Part shown: positions 1 through 9,859 of the stretch, piece by piece | How the letters are laid out: each line of letters starts with the position of its first letter | Numbering within the stretch: position 1 is the first letter of the stretch | NCBI RefSeq assembly: GCF_001468395.1 | Contig: NZ_LNSG01000005.1 | Span: 186,001-250,000 of the forward strand | From: Sphingopyxis sp. H073 | GTDB lineage: Bacteria; Pseudomonadota; Alphaproteobacteria; Sphingomonadales; Sphingomonadaceae | Reading direction: 5' to 3' | DNA: 64,000 nucleotides | The notes under the pieces: generated by a model | What the model was told of the DNA's origin: nothing | Database searches by the model: none | Seen by the model: only the letters and a program-made list of their open reading frames with translations | Made by a program: the position numbers and the translations under genes

Positions 1-524
1 ATCGTCTTTTCGATATGCGCCTGCGGCTTGCTGTCGCTGTAGCTCAGCAGGATCGTCCCGTTCGGCGCGATCACATAGGACGTGCGGTTGGAGAGCGGCT
101 TCCCGTCCGCCCCCTGCATCGTTGCATCATATTGCGCCGCGACCTTCGCGCCGGGATCGGCCGCGACGGCAAATTTGTCGCGGCACTCCGACCGCGAAAA
201 CTCGGCGACGCGGTGAATATTGCCCGCAGTCACGCCGATCACCCGCGCGCCCAGCTGGTTGAACTGGCTGTTCGCTTCCGCAAACAGATGCGCCTCAACC
301 GTGCAGCCGGGGGTGAAGGCGGCGGGAAAGAAATAGAGCACGACCGGCCCGTTCCGCAGCGTCTGTCTCAGCGACAGGCGGAATTCCTTGCCCGCCTGCG
401 CCGCATTCAGCGTAAAATCGGGCGCTTTCGCGCCCTGCTGCAGCGCCGCGATGCCCTGCCCGGGAAGGATCAGGGCAGCAAGGCCGAGGCTGGCCGCAAA
501 CGCCAGTTTCGTCGCGATTTTCAT
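1..524 (-). CDS. Peroxiredoxin (AhpC/TSA family) with signal peptide, partial
   Basis: Read on the minus strand from ATG at 524 (GGTGGAGA ribosome site just upstream) to the window edge with no stop, so the C-terminus is missing (about 174 residues seen). The N-terminus MKIATKLAFAASLGLAALIL is a signal peptide ending near GIA. The mature part begins with the typical APDFTL strand. It carries the peroxidatic motif PAAFTPGC (PxxxTxxC), with the active Cys at about residue 73. Later NRTSYVIAPNGTIL matches the family's C-terminal strand. It should reduce peroxides in the periplasm or at the membrane. No resolving cysteine can be assigned because the end is cut off. Family assignment is firm; the subfamily (BCP/PrxQ-like) is inference. 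Confidence 0.88.
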   Translation of the reverse strand, partial: MKIATKLAFAASLGLAALILPGQGIAALQQGAKAPDFTLNAAQAGKEFRLSLRQTLRNGPVVLYFFPAAFTPGCTVEAHLFAEANSQFNQLGARVIGVTAGNIHRVAEFSRSECRDKFAVAADPGAKVAAQYDATMQGADGKPLSNRTSYVIAPNGTILLSYSDSKPQAHIEKT

Positions 525-683
525 TTGCGGTCTCCACCTTCAACTGCGGGATCATGCCCCACCGGGGTGATCACTCTACCGCGTTATTTGCCGACCGCAA
601 TCACGCCGGTGCCGATCCGCCGACACTTGGACCGCTGCAACCTCGGTTAAGCGGCGCAAGTGCCAGCCGGACCTCACCCTCGA

Positions 684-1052
684 TCAGCAGCGGCGATCGC
701 CGCGATCGATCTCGCGTCCGATCAGCGCACCGGCGGCACCGCCGATGATCGTGCCGGGAACGCGGTCGCCATAGCGATCGACCTCGCGGCCGAGCAAGGC
801 GCCCGCGGCGCCACCGACGATCAGGCCTGTCGTGCCGCTGCCGCGCCGGCAATAATAGCGGCGGTCGCGATAGTCGTTGCGGCGATAATCCCTGCGGTAG
901 TCGCGCCGGTAATCGCCATAGCGATCATGGTCGCGGTGGCCGTGATAGCCGTGGCGGTGGTGCCGGTCGTGCGCGTCCGCTTCGGCGGGCAACGCGGGAA
1001 AGGCACTGGCGCCAATGAGCGCAGCCAACGCCATATTCCTGAACCCGAACAT
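684..1052 (-). CDS. Glycine-zipper 2TM-domain surface protein
   Basis: 122 aa, start ATG with GGAG nine bases upstream. It has a signal peptide (residues 1-27, ending ALPAEADA), then a highly charged HRHG/YRRD repeat region (about 28-70) of RDYRRDYRRN type. Two glycine-zipper segments follow, GLIVGGAAGALLGREVDRYG and GTIIGGAAGALIGREIDRG. The repeated GGAAGALxGREID pattern is that of the Rickettsia 17-kDa antigen / glycine zipper 2TM family, which sits in or on the outer membrane. No lipobox cysteine is visible. Monocistronic; exact function unknown. Confidence 0.8.
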   Translation of the reverse strand: MFGFRNMALAALIGASAFPALPAEADAHDRHHRHGYHGHRDHDRYGDYRRDYRRDYRRNDYRDRRYYCRRGSGTTGLIVGGAAGALLGREVDRYGDRVPGTIIGGAAGALIGREIDRGDRRC

Positions 1053-1219
1053 CTGTTTTCTCCATCCTGTCCCCCGACGCCGTCAAGGTAGAGCGGCGAA
1101 GATGGCGCGTGGATGAATTGCCGACGCCCCGCGCGCCTGCGAGAATCGGCTCGACGAACTTTCGGGGCATCCTGCCGCGCCCGATTGACCCCGCGCGCCA
1201 TTCGGCGCAGCATCGGCGC

Positions 1220-2089
1220 ATGACCTTGACCATCGCCCCCAGCGGTCAGGCGTGCGGTGCCCGCGTGACCGGCGTCGACCTGACGAAGCCGCTCGATGCC
1301 GGAACCGTGGCCGAAATTCGCGCCGCATGGCTCGACCATCATGTCCTGTCCTTCCCCGACCAGAAGTTGAGTGCGGAGGATCTCGAGCGCTTTACGGGCT
1401 ATTTCGGCGGCTTCGGCGACGATCCTTTCATCCGCCCGATCCCCGGCCACGATCATATCATCGCGGTAAAGCGCCGTGCCGACGAGACCGCGCCGCTCTT
1501 CGCCGAAAACTGGCATAGCGACTGGAGTTTCCAGGAGCGCCCACCCGCGGGCACCTGCCTTTACGGCATCACCATTCCGCCCGTCGGCGGCAACACCGAA
1601 TTTTCGAACCAGCACGCCGCGCTCGACGCGATGCCGGCCGAATTGCGCGCGCGCGTCGAGGGGCTGCAGGCCATCCACAGCGCACGCAACGGCTATGCGC
1701 CGACCGGCATGTACGGCGCGAACGACCCAAAGGGCCCGGGGGGCCGCAGCATGGACATCCGCTCGGACGACGCGGCGCTGGAGACCCAACTCCATCCCTT
1801 CGTCCGCACGCATCCCGAAACCGGCCGCCTCGGCCTGTTCGGCTGCGCGGGCTACATCATCGGTTTCGACGGGCTCGACGACAGCGAGGGGCTTCCTCTG
1901 CTCTACGAGCTCATCCAGTGGCAAGGGCGCGAGGAGTTTCGCTACTCCCACGAATGGGAGCCCGATATGCTTGTCATGTGGGACAATCGCTCGGTCCTCC
2001 ACCGCGCGACCGGCGGCTACGACGGCCACGACCGCCTGCTTCATCGCACGACGATCGCGGCGTGGGACGGGGCGTCCGGCAAGACGTGA
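1220..2089 (+). CDS. TauD/TfdA-family Fe(II)/2-oxoglutarate dioxygenase
   Basis: 289 aa from ATG 1220 (MTLTIAPSGQACGARVTGVD). A frame extension back to GTG 1109 lacks family similarity, so the internal ATG is preferred although its ribosome site is weak. The TauD/TfdA fold is shown by the N-terminal ARVTGVDLTKPLD, the iron-binding NWHSDWSF (H-x-D), the distal His in RSVLHRAT, and the oxoglutarate-binding Arg near RLLHRTTI at the end. It should hydroxylate a small acidic substrate, releasing sulfite, phenol or similar; the substrate cannot be read from sequence. No transporter lies beside it, so sulfonate use is not supported by context. Confidence 0.85.
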   Translation: MTLTIAPSGQACGARVTGVDLTKPLDAGTVAEIRAAWLDHHVLSFPDQKLSAEDLERFTGYFGGFGDDPFIRPIPGHDHIIAVKRRADETAPLFAENWHSDWSFQERPPAGTCLYGITIPPVGGNTEFSNQHAALDAMPAELRARVEGLQAIHSARNGYAPTGMYGANDPKGPGGRSMDIRSDDAALETQLHPFVRTHPETGRLGLFGCAGYIIGFDGLDDSEGLPLLYELIQWQGREEFRYSHEWEPDMLVMWDNRSVLHRATGGYDGHDRLLHRTTIAAWDGASGKT

Positions 2090-2146
2090 AGATTACGGAA
2101 GGCGTCGGCCGTCCGCGGACACCGAATGCATATCGACGTCGCGCAC

Positions 2147-2407
2147 CTAGCGCCGAAAATCGGTGTGAATCCGGTGGAGCCTGTCCTGCAGCGCCGCGCG
2201 ATGCGCGTCGGTAAGCACACCGCCGTCGCGGGCCTGCGTTGCGATCACCTGGCTGCGCAGCGCCTCCAGCCTCTGTCGGTAGGTGTAGTTGCTCTGCTCG
2301 GCGCTCGCTTTCTTGGGCGTCATAAAGGGCGGCCTGGACGGGATGGCATAAGCCGACGAGCTCGCCGTCATAACGGCCCCCAGCACGAAAAAGGATCTTA
2401 CGTTCAA
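2147..2407 (-). CDS. Small secreted hypothetical protein, TTG start
   Basis: 86 aa read from TTG 2407, which has a strong GGAGG eight bases upstream. A longer reading to 2473 has no ribosome site and would hide the signal peptide. Residues 1-22 (MNVRSFFVLGAVMTASSSAYA) form a signal peptide. The mature part is polar (TPKKASAEQSNYTYRQRLEALRSQ...) and probably helical. No family recognised. Gene reality rests on the ribosome site plus signal peptide and is moderately supported. Confidence 0.55.
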   Translation of the reverse strand: MNVRSFFVLGAVMTASSSAYAIPSRPPFMTPKKASAEQSNYTYRQRLEALRSQVIATQARDGGVLTDAHRAALQDRLHRIHTDFRR

Positions 2408-2615
2408 GAGCCTATCCTCCGGCGCATCGATTGCAGAGCCAATTACGAAGCAGCCCGGTTGCAAAATCGCCAACCTCCTGAACCGAGCGACCGGCCGAAC
2501 CGCAGGATGACGTCGTTGCGCGGCGCCGCGCCGTTCACGCGCCTAAGGAACATCACCGATTGGCGAAACTTAGTCTCGGTTCCATGTGTTGGACTTTCCG
2601 AAAAGGAGCCTTGGC

Positions 2616-3077
2616 ATGACAGTCCCCCACGACACGCTCGTCCTCGTCGCCGACGGCCGCAAGGCGTTGTTTCTGCGCAATCGCGGCGACGAGCAGCAGA
2701 TCGACCTGCGCACCGCATCGCATCGCGAGCGCGCGGATCGCAAGGACGGCGACATCAAGACCGATGCCGCGGGCCGCTCGGCCCGCCCCTCGGGCGCCGG
2801 AGCGTCTCAGGACACGATGGAGGAGCCCGATTTCCATCAGCAGGAAGAGGACCGCTTCGCGCGCGACCTCAGCGAAAAGGTCAACGCGATGGCCCTTGCG
2901 GGCGAATTCCACGATCTCGTCGTCGTCGCGCCAGCGCGCACGATGGGCGAGCTTCGACCGCTGTGGCACAAGGAGGTGCGGAGCCGGATCGCGGGCGAGC
3001 ATGTCAAGGAAATGACCGACCGCCCGATTTCGGATATCGAGGCGCTGCTCGTCGGTGATGCCGCGCCGCCTTCCTGA
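2616..3077 (+). CDS. Host attachment protein family (Host_attach / AtsE-like)
   Basis: 153 aa from ATG 2616 with AAAAGGAG eight bases upstream. The N-terminus HDTLVLVADGRKALFLRN and the C-terminal LVVVAPARTMGELRPLWHKE with ISDIEALL match the host-attachment family first named in Agrobacterium plant-binding loci. This family has an eRF1/archaeal release factor-like alpha/beta fold (baeRF group). A charged, low-complexity linker lies between. Cytoplasmic, no signal peptide. The true biochemical role of this family is uncertain; a ribosome-related function is inferred from the fold only. Single gene, convergent with the YhhN-type gene two bases away. Confidence 0.75.
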   Translation: MTVPHDTLVLVADGRKALFLRNRGDEQQIDLRTASHRERADRKDGDIKTDAAGRSARPSGAGASQDTMEEPDFHQQEEDRFARDLSEKVNAMALAGEFHDLVVVAPARTMGELRPLWHKEVRSRIAGEHVKEMTDRPISDIEALLVGDAAPPS

Positions 3078-3079
3078 TC

Positions 3080-3736
3080 CTATTCCTTGCCCAGCGTGCG
3101 CACCACGCCCCAAGCAATCAGCGCCTGCCCCGCAAAATAGAGCGGCCAGACGAGCCACATAGTGACGTCTTTTGGCAGCACTTCGCCTTCGCCCGCGAAG
3201 ATGAACAGGTCGCTCGCGAGGAACATCATCGCGCCGATCCCGGTACGATACCGCGGAAAGCGGCTCGTCCAGGCCGCCGCCGCCATTGCGGCGACGAACA
3301 GCGAATAGGCGGCGGCGTGCCACCAGCCCGGCGCAGGGCTCAGCATCGCCCAAACGATCGTCAGTGTGGCGGGGATCGTCAGCCAACCGAGCAGCCGCTG
3401 CGACGGCGTGGTCCGCGCCCGCCTATTGGTCAGATACAGGATGATCGCGATCAGATGCCCGACGGCGAATGCTGCCGCTCCCGCGATCAGCCCCCTGGCA
3501 TCGAGCATCCAGTCGCCGAGCGCGCCGAAGCCAAGCGCCGCCGCGATCAGCCAGCCGCTGCGCTCGCGCGCATTCGCCGCCGCCCACAGCGCCAGAAATG
3601 CGACCCCTGTCGTTTTCCACGCCCAGATCGGGGGACCCTCGAGCCGCTGCACCACCGCTATCATGAAACTGATGCCGCCGGCCAACGCCAGCCACCAAAG
3701 CCACCGCGCCCGATCCCGACCGTGCTGCCCGCTCAT
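3080..3736 (-). CDS. YhhN-family integral membrane protein (lysoplasmalogenase-like)
   Basis: 218 aa from ATG 3736 (MSGQHGRDRARWLWW), with GGGGACGGG upstream; a longer frame to 3787 lacks one. About seven to eight hydrophobic helices. Family hallmarks are LGFGALGDWMLD (Asp in a helix), AAFAVGHLIAIILY and FLASDLFIFAGE near the C-terminus. These conserved acidic residues correspond to those of TMEM86 lysoplasmalogenases, which cleave the vinyl-ether bond of lysoplasmalogen. Activity in a bacterium is inference; membership in the YhhN family is well supported. Confidence 0.82.
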   Translation of the reverse strand: MSGQHGRDRARWLWWLALAGGISFMIAVVQRLEGPPIWAWKTTGVAFLALWAAANARERSGWLIAAALGFGALGDWMLDARGLIAGAAAFAVGHLIAIILYLTNRRARTTPSQRLLGWLTIPATLTIVWAMLSPAPGWWHAAAYSLFVAAMAAAAWTSRFPRYRTGIGAMMFLASDLFIFAGEGEVLPKDVTMWLVWPLYFAGQALIAWGVVRTLGKE

Positions 3737-3810
3737 CCCGTCCCCTTTGCATCTTGCCCGCAACCGGCCTAGTGCGCGGCGCATCAAGTATAAGTCAACG
3801 GATAGCGTAA

Positions 3811-5157
3811 ATGGCTCACGACATTCACATCATCGGCGGCGGCCTCGCGGGCTCCGAAGCCGCCTGGCAGCTTGCCGAGGCGGGCTATCGCGTACGCCTG
3901 TCCGAAATGCGCGGGGGCGGCGACATGACCCCGGCGCATCAGGGCGACACGCTCGCCGAGATGGTCTGCTCGAACAGCTTCCGCAGCGACGACGGCGACA
4001 GCAACGCCGTCGGCCTGCTCCACCGCGAGATGCGTGCGCTCGGCTCGATCATCATGCGCGAGGCCGACGCCACCAAAGTGCCCGCGGGGTCGGCGCTCGC
4101 GGTCGACCGCGACCTCTTCTCGGGCGGCGTCACCAGGGCGCTTTCCGAACATCCCAATATCACCATCGTCCGCGAACGCATCGACACGCTGCCGAGCGAA
4201 GGCCTGACGATCGTCGCCACCGGCCCGCTCACCGCGGCTGGCCTCGCGGAAAGCATCGGCGCCGCGACGGGCAAGGATGCGCTCGCCTTCTTCGACGCCA
4301 TCGCGCCAATCGTCTACCGCGACAGCATCGACATGGACGTCGCCTGGATGGCGAGCCGCTGGGACAAGGTCGGGCCAATCGGCGACGGCAAGGACTATAT
4401 CAACTGCCCGATGGACAAGGACCAGTATCACGCCTTCGTCCAGGGGCTGATCGACGGCGACAAGACCGGCTTCAAGGATTGGGAGAAGGACACCCCCTAT
4501 TTCGAGGGATGCATGCCGATCGAGGTGATGGCCGAGCGCGGCGTCGAAACGCTGCGCTTCGGTCCGATGAAGGGCGTCGGCCTCGACAATCCGCGCACCG
4601 GGCGATGGCCCTATGCGGTGGTCCAGTTGCGGCAGGACAATGCGCTCGGTACGCTCTGGAACATGGTCGGCTTCCAGACCAAGCTCAAGCACGGCGCGCA
4701 GGTCGAGCTGTTCCGCACCATCCCCGGCCTCGAAAAGGCCGAGTTCGCGCGCCTCGGCGGCCTGCATCGCAACAGCTTCATCCGCTCGCCCGAATTGCTC
4801 GACGGCGAGCTTCGCCTGAAATCGGCGCCGCACATCCGCTTTGCCGGGCAAATTACCGGCTGCGAGGGCTATGTCGAGAGCGCCGCGATCGGCCTCGTCG
4901 CCGCGCGCTTCGCCATCGCCGAGCTTGGCGGGCGCACGCTTGCGGCGCCGCCACCCGAAACCGCGCTCGGGGCGCTGCTCGGCCACATCACCGGCGGCGC
5001 CGACGCCGCATCCTACCAGCCCATGAACGTCAATTTCGGCCTTTTCCCGCCGCTCGCCGAAGATGTCCGCAAGAAAGACCGAAAACTCGGCTACACCCGG
5101 CGCGCGGGCGAGGCGCTGGCGGAGTGGATGAAGGTCGCGGACGGCGTTGCGGCCTAG
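3811..5157 (+). CDS. trmFO: Methylenetetrahydrofolate--tRNA-(uracil-5-)-methyltransferase TrmFO
   Basis: 448 aa. Makes ribothymidine at position 54 of tRNA using methylenetetrahydrofolate and FADH2. The FAD-binding motif [13 protein letters not shown] is at residues 7-19, followed by [25 protein letters not shown] has Cys53, the position reported as catalytic in the family, and a second conserved Cys lies in [11 protein letters not shown] (about residue 234). Length is normal for the family. A long second open frame overlaps the whole gene but lacks similarity. Downstream, 5158-5382 holds only a palindromic element. Confidence 0.95.
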   Translation: MAHDIHIIGGGLAGSEAAWQLAEAGYRVRLSEMRGGGDMTPAHQGDTLAEMVCSNSFRSDDGDSNAVGLLHREMRALGSIIMREADATKVPAGSALAVDRDLFSGGVTRALSEHPNITIVRERIDTLPSEGLTIVATGPLTAAGLAESIGAATGKDALAFFDAIAPIVYRDSIDMDVAWMASRWDKVGPIGDGKDYINCPMDKDQYHAFVQGLIDGDKTGFKDWEKDTPYFEGCMPIEVMAERGVETLRFGPMKGVGLDNPRTGRWPYAVVQLRQDNALGTLWNMVGFQTKLKHGAQVELFRTIPGLEKAEFARLGGLHRNSFIRSPELLDGELRLKSAPHIRFAGQITGCEGYVESAAIGLVAARFAIAELGGRTLAAPPPETALGALLGHITGGADAASYQPMNVNFGLFPPLAEDVRKKDRKLGYTRRAGEALAEWMKVADGVAA

Positions 5158-5222
5158 GCGCGGGCTGCGGCGGCTGAGACGTCGGAATGGCGGCTTTGGG
5201 GTGGGGAGCTGTCCTTAAACCT

Positions 5223-5325
5223 CGTCATGCTGAACTTGTTTCAGCATCCATGGCCGGGCCTTACATCCGGCGCCGCGCCGAAGGAAACGGCGGATCATGG
5301 ACCCTGAAACAAGTTCAGGGTGACG
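5223..5325. repeat. Imperfect inverted repeat, TGAACTTGTTTCAG type
   Basis: Left arm 5223-5252 and right arm 5296-5325 are near-perfect reverse complements (about 27 of 30 positions) around a 43-base spacer. The core is TGAACTTGTTTCAG. It is intergenic, downstream of trmFO and the convergent EF-hand gene, so it may act as a hairpin or terminator. The architecture matches the other 25-30 bp armed elements at 27464, 30437, 30891, 43674, 43791 and 48914. Confidence 0.85.
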
Positions 5326-5382
5326 ATGCAGGATAGGTCAGCTTCCGGTCGACTCCAGACACTACGCCCGAGCCCTATCTTC

Positions 5383-5850
5383 TCAGCAGCTGCACTTCGC
5401 CTTCGGGGCCCGCTTCGGCGCGGTCGTTGCGAACTCGGCGCGTGTCAGGTCGCCGGACTTGTCGGCATCGGCCCCCGCGAAGCGCTCGCCCGTCGCCGCC
5501 GCCCATTCCTCGAAGGTCAGCAGATTGTTGCCATCCTTGTCGAGCTTGCGAAATCCTGCCGTGCGCGCCGACATCAGTTCGACGCGACTGATCCTGTTGT
5601 TCCGGTCGCGATCGAAGCGGTTGAAGCGCCGCTCTTCGCGCGACGCCTCTTTCGCGGCGGGCAGTTCGGGCGGTGCTGGTCCGCGCTTCGGCGCACCTGC
5701 TCCCGCGACCGGGATCGCAGGCAAGGCTGGCGGCGGTTCAGGCAGCTCCTCCTCCTCGGCGATCTGGCTGTAGCCCTTCCACAAGAAGAGCCCGCCGGTC
5801 AGCAGCAGCGCGCTTGCCACGCCGCCGATCAGGAATCGCGAAACCGCCAT
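5383..5850 (-). CDS. Membrane-anchored EF-hand protein
   Basis: 155 aa, ATG preceded by GGAGGG. A single N-terminal membrane helix (residues 5-26, FLIGGVASALLLTGGLFLW) is followed by a Pro/Ala linker. Three EF-hand loops then follow: DRDRNNRISRVE, DKDGNNLLTFEE and DADKSGDLTRAE, each with acidic residues at positions 1, 3 and 12 of the loop or close variants. The protein ends CSC. It probably binds calcium on the periplasmic side as a sensor or structural protein; no enzymatic domain is present. Convergent with trmFO. Confidence 0.8.
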   Translation of the reverse strand: MAVSRFLIGGVASALLLTGGLFLWKGYSQIAEEEELPEPPPALPAIPVAGAGAPKRGPAPPELPAAKEASREERRFNRFDRDRNNRISRVELMSARTAGFRKLDKDGNNLLTFEEWAAATGERFAGADADKSGDLTRAEFATTAPKRAPKAKCSC

Positions 5851-5981
5851 AAAGCCCTCCGTCCTGCGACTTAGCTAGCACAGGACGTCGCGCGCCAGCG
5901 GAAAACGCCACCAATATGGTCGCGAATATATATATCGAGCAAACTGTTCAAAAATGAAAAATCCATGGCTATATCCGATCA

Positions 5982-6887
5982 ATGCACAACTACCTCCCTT
6001 CGCTGAAGCAGATGCAATATCTCGTCGCGCTCCATGAGCACGGCCATTTCGGACGTGCCGCCGACGCGTGCAATGTGACGCAGTCGACGCTGTCGGCGGG
6101 GATTCGCGAGCTTGAGACGCTGCTCGGTCAGACGCTCGTCGAGCGCACCCGCCGCGTCGTCCGCTTCACCACGCTCGGCAATGCGATCGTGGACAAGGCG
6201 CATCGCGTGCTGCGCGAGGCCGAGGAACTGGCCGATATGGCGGCGGCTGCCGCTGCCCCGCTGGTCGGCGAGCTGCGCATGAGCGTGATCCCCACGATCG
6301 CGCCCTTTCTGCTTCCCGGCCTGCTTCCGCGCCTTCGCAAGGAACGCCCTTCGCTCAAGCTGTTTCTCCGCGAGGAACCGAGCGCGCAGGCGTGCGAGTC
6401 GCTCCACCACGGCATGGTCGATTGCGTCCTCCTCGCGCTCCCCTATGCCTGCGGCGACGTCGAGAGCGAGAAATTGTTCGACGACGCGCTGTTCGTCGCC
6501 TTCCCGGGCGACCAGGCCGAGGATCTCCCAGCTATGGTCAGCGCCGACCAGCTCGACCCCGCGCAGATGCTGATGCTCGAGGACGGCCATTGCCTGAAGG
6601 ATCACGCGCTCGCCGCATGCAACCGCCCCGAACTGCGCGCCGGGGCCCGCATGATGGGCACGTCGCTCCACACGCTCGTCCAGATGGTCGACAACGGCCT
6701 CGGCATCACAATGCTGCCGCAGATGGCGATCGAGGCGGGGATCCTCGATCACACCGACATCGACACGCGCCCGCTCGATTCGGATCACGACTGGCGCACG
6801 ATCGCGCTCGTCTGGCGCAAGGGCAGTCCGCGCGCCGACGAGTTCCGGATGCTCGCGGACATCTTTCGCAAGCATCAGGCGAACTAG
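5982..6887 (+). CDS. oxyR: OxyR, LysR-type hydrogen-peroxide regulator
   Basis: 301 aa. N-terminal winged HTH (LKQMQYLVALHEHGHFGRAADACNVTQS at about residues 8-35) and a LysR substrate domain. The stretch LMLEDGHCLKDHALAAC carries two cysteines nine positions apart, matching the redox pair Cys199/Cys208 of E. coli OxyR in spacing and context. This makes OxyR specifically, rather than a generic LysR protein, the likely call. The 90 bases upstream are A+T-rich. It ends into a bidirectional terminator shared with gltA. Target genes cannot be read from the window; no katG or ahpC is adjacent. Confidence 0.92.
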   Translation: MHNYLPSLKQMQYLVALHEHGHFGRAADACNVTQSTLSAGIRELETLLGQTLVERTRRVVRFTTLGNAIVDKAHRVLREAEELADMAAAAAAPLVGELRMSVIPTIAPFLLPGLLPRLRKERPSLKLFLREEPSAQACESLHHGMVDCVLLALPYACGDVESEKLFDDALFVAFPGDQAEDLPAMVSADQLDPAQMLMLEDGHCLKDHALAACNRPELRAGARMMGTSLHTLVQMVDNGLGITMLPQMAIEAGILDHTDIDTRPLDSDHDWRTIALVWRKGSPRADEFRMLADIFRKHQAN

Positions 6888-6971
6888 CCCCATCGATGCC
6901 GGATCAAATCCGGCATGAGGGGGAGAGGCGGCTAACGACCGCAACCGGCCGTTGCCCGCTATTCGCTTCCG

Positions 6972-7000
6972 AAAAAAGGGGCCGCAAAACGGCCCCTTTT
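6972..7000. terminator. Bidirectional rho-independent terminator between oxyR and gltA
   Basis: GGGGCCG (6978-6984), loop CAAAA, CGGCCCC (6990-6996) followed by TTTT. An A-run (6972-6977) on the other side makes it work in both directions for the convergent oxyR and gltA. A smaller palindrome, TGCCGGATC-AAA-TCCGGCA, lies at 6897-6915. Confidence 0.85.
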
Positions 7001-7025
7001 GCTATTGCCGTTGACCTGACCGCGC

Positions 7026-8309
7026 CTAGCGCTGGTCGACCGGCACGTACGGACGGTGCGTCGGGCCGGTGTAGAGCTGACGGGGACGGCCGATCTTCTG
7101 CGCGGGGTCCGAGATCATCTCGTTCCACTGCGCGACCCAGCCGACGGTGCGGGCGAGTGCGAACAGCGCGGTGAACATCGTCGTCGGGAAGCCGATCGCC
7201 GAGAGGATCACGCCTGAATAGAAGTCGACGTTCGGGAACAGCTTCTTCTCGACGAAATAGCTGTCGTTGAGCGCCATTTCCTCGAGCTGCAGCGCGACCT
7301 CGAACACCGGGTCGTTGACCTTGAGCGCGTCGAACACCTCGCGCACCGTCTTCTGCATCACGGTCGCGCGCGGGTCGTAGTTCTTGTACACGCGGTGGCC
7401 GAAGCCCATCAGGCGGAACGGATCATCCTTGTCCTTCGCGCGCGCGATATATTCGGGAATGCGTTCCGGACGACCGATTTCGCGCAGCATGTTGAGCGCC
7501 GCTTCGTTCGCGCCGCCATGCGCGGGGCCCCACAGGCAAGCAATGCCCGCCGCGATGCACGCGAAGGGATTGGCGCCCGACGAGCCCGCGAGGCGGACGG
7601 TCGAGGTCGACGCGTTCTGTTCGTGATCGGCATGAAGGATGAAGATGCGGTCGAGCGCCCGCTCGACGGCGGGAACCACCTCATATTCCTCGGCGGGAAC
7701 GCCGAAGGTCATGCGGAGGAAATTGCCGGTGTAGCTGAGGTCGTTGCGCGGATAGACGAAGGGCTGACCGATCGAATATTTATACGCCATTGCCGCGATC
7801 GTCGGCATCTTCGCGATCAGCCGGTGGCTCGCGACCATGCGCTGGTACGGGTCGTGAATCTCTGTCGAGTCGTGATAGAAGGCCGAGAGCGCGCCAACGA
7901 CGCCGCACATGACGGCCATCGGGTGCGCGTCGCGACGGAAGCCGCGGTAGAAGGTCGCGAGCTGCTCGTGCAGCATCGTGTGGCGCGTGATCGTATTGTC
8001 GAAATCGCTGAGTTCCTGCGCGTTCGGCAACTCGCCGTTGAGCAGCAGGTAGCAGACTTCCATGAAGCTGGAATTTTCGGCGAGGTCGCCGATCGCATAG
8101 CCGCGGTGGAGGAGCACGCCCTCGTCGCCGTCGATGTAGGTGATCTGCGACTCGCAACTCGCGGTCGAGGTAAAGCCCGGGTCATAGGTGAAGGCGCCGG
8201 TCTGGGCGTAGAATTTGCGGATATCGACGACATCGGGGCCGACCGTGCCCTTCAGCACGGGATTCTCGACAGTGGTGTCGCCCAGGGTGATCTTTGCAGT
8301 ATCGGTCAT
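7026..8309 (-). CDS. gltA: Citrate synthase
   Basis: 427 aa. Condenses acetyl-CoA and oxaloacetate to citrate, the entry step of the TCA cycle. This is the hexameric Gram-negative type by length and N-terminus ([18 protein letters not shown], with [17 protein letters not shown]). Catalytic residues are visible: His in [11 protein letters not shown], His in [14 protein letters not shown], and Asp in PNVDFYSGV. Start ATG with GGGGAAG nine bases upstream. Followed by the shared terminator at 6972-7000. Confidence 0.97.
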   Translation of the reverse strand: MTDTAKITLGDTTVENPVLKGTVGPDVVDIRKFYAQTGAFTYDPGFTSTASCESQITYIDGDEGVLLHRGYAIGDLAENSSFMEVCYLLLNGELPNAQELSDFDNTITRHTMLHEQLATFYRGFRRDAHPMAVMCGVVGALSAFYHDSTEIHDPYQRMVASHRLIAKMPTIAAMAYKYSIGQPFVYPRNDLSYTGNFLRMTFGVPAEEYEVVPAVERALDRIFILHADHEQNASTSTVRLAGSSGANPFACIAAGIACLWGPAHGGANEAALNMLREIGRPERIPEYIARAKDKDDPFRLMGFGHRVYKNYDPRATVMQKTVREVFDALKVNDPVFEVALQLEEMALNDSYFVEKKLFPNVDFYSGVILSAIGFPTTMFTALFALARTVGWVAQWNEMISDPAQKIGRPRQLYTGPTHRPYVPVDQR

Positions 8310-8344
8310 TTTCTTCCCCTGATGCTAGGGCGGGAAACGTTGCG

Positions 8345-9799
8345 TTACGCCCCTGCCGGATAATTGTGCGCTGCGTCAAGTCGCGCCAGGCTCGCATCAC
8401 GGCCGAGCAGCAGCAAGACGTCAAAAATCCCCGGCGACACCGTTCGCCCGGTGAGCGCGGCGCGCAGCGGCTGCGCGAGTTTGCCGAGCCCGACTCCGGC
8501 CGACTCGCTCGTCGCGCGAACCGCCGCCTCGATATCTTCGCCAGTCCAGCCGTTCAGGTCGCGCAGCTTTTCGGTGACGCTCGCGAGCACTCCCTCCGGA
8601 GCGTCCCTTAGCACCTGCGCCGCCTTTTCGTCCACCGCCAGCGGCAGGATTTCAAAAAGGAAAAGCGCGCCTTCGGCGATTTCGTCGAGGGTCTTCGCGC
8701 GCGGCTTCAGCGACGCCATCGCGCGGGTGAGCAGCGCACGGTCGGCATCGCCGAGCGCGCGGCCGACGAGCGTTTCGACACGCGGCGCAACAAGGCCGGC
8801 GAGGCGGGCGTCATCGGCTTCGCGGATATAGTGGCCGTTGAGATTTTCGAGCTTCTTGAAGTCGAAACGCGACGGCGAGCGGCCGACATTGGCGAGGTCG
8901 AACCATTCGACCGCCTGCTCTCGGCTGATGATCTCGGCATCGCCATGCCCCCAGCCGAGGCGGAGGAGATAGTTGTTGATAGCCTCGGGCAGATAGCCAA
9001 GCTCGTCGCGATAGGCGTCGACGCCAAGCGCGCCGTGGCGCTTCGACAGCTTCGCGCCGTCGGCGCCATGGATCAGCGGCACATGGGCATAGATCGGCTC
9101 GCGCCAGTTCATCGCGCGGATCAGCGCGAGCTGACGGAAGGCATTGTTGAGATGGTCGTCGCCGCGGATGACGTGGGTGATCCCCATGTCATTGTCATCG
9201 ACGACGACGCTGAGCATATAGGTCGGCGTGCCGTCGCTGCGGAGCAGGATGAAGTCGTCGAGCTCGGCATTCTGGACGGTGACCGCGCCCTGCACGCGGT
9301 CGTGGATCGTCACCTCTCCCTCCTGTGGTGCGCGCAGGCGGATGACGTGCGGGACCGCCGGATCGCCGTCCTCGCGGTCGCGCCAGGGGCTGCGGACACG
9401 GAAAGGAATGCGCTTCTCCTGCGCCTCGGCCCGCATCGCGGCGAGTTCGTCCTGCGTCAGGTAGCAGCGATAGGCCTCGCCCCTCGCAAGCAGTTCGTGC
9501 GCAACCTCGGCATGACGCGGCGCGCGCGCGAATTGATAGACGGTCTCGCCGTCCCAATCGAGGTCGAGCCACCGCATCCCATCGAGGATCGCGTCGATCG
9601 CGGCGTCGGTCGAGCGTGCGCGGTCTGTATCCTCGATGCGGAGCAGGAATTTGCCGCCGTGGTGGCGCGCGAACAGCCAGTTGAACAGCGCCGTGCGCGC
9701 GCCGCCGATATGGAGATAGCCGGTCGGGGAGGGGGCGAAGCGCGTCACGACGTCAGCGCCGGTCGCTTCTGCCAGATCGGTTGGGGTTTCGGTTGCCAC
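8345..9799 (-). CDS. gltX: Glutamyl-tRNA synthetase
   Basis: 484 aa from GTG 9799 (MATETPTD) with AAGAGG upstream. Class I synthetase with the HIGH-type motif in [20 protein letters not shown] and the KMSKS-type motif KLSKRHGA. It attaches glutamate to tRNA-Glu. Many alphaproteobacteria have two GltX copies, one of which charges tRNA-Gln; which one this is cannot be told from the window. It lies 35 bases upstream of gltA on the same strand, so the two may be co-transcribed. Divergent from comEC. Confidence 0.96.
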   Translation of the reverse strand: MATETPTDLAEATGADVVTRFAPSPTGYLHIGGARTALFNWLFARHHGGKFLLRIEDTDRARSTDAAIDAILDGMRWLDLDWDGETVYQFARAPRHAEVAHELLARGEAYRCYLTQDELAAMRAEAQEKRIPFRVRSPWRDREDGDPAVPHVIRLRAPQEGEVTIHDRVQGAVTVQNAELDDFILLRSDGTPTYMLSVVVDDNDMGITHVIRGDDHLNNAFRQLALIRAMNWREPIYAHVPLIHGADGAKLSKRHGALGVDAYRDELGYLPEAINNYLLRLGWGHGDAEIISREQAVEWFDLANVGRSPSRFDFKKLENLNGHYIREADDARLAGLVAPRVETLVGRALGDADRALLTRAMASLKPRAKTLDEIAEGALFLFEILPLAVDEKAAQVLRDAPEGVLASVTEKLRDLNGWTGEDIEAAVRATSESAGVGLGKLAQPLRAALTGRTVSPGIFDVLLLLGRDASLARLDAAHNYPAGA

Positions 9800-9859
9800 C
9801 TTGGCCTCTTTCTTTCATTCTGCCGCCCTTGAGGGTCGGAGGTCGGGGCAGCCCCTAGC

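Noticed and set aside
821-2044. 407-codon open frame antisense to the TauD-like gene and glycine-zipper gene
   Set aside because: The plus-strand dioxygenase has the full metal-binding motif set; the antisense product resembles nothing.
3366-5177. 603-codon open frame overlapping trmFO in another frame
   Set aside because: Arg/Pro-rich translation without similarity; a by-product of high G+C third positions of the real trmFO frame.
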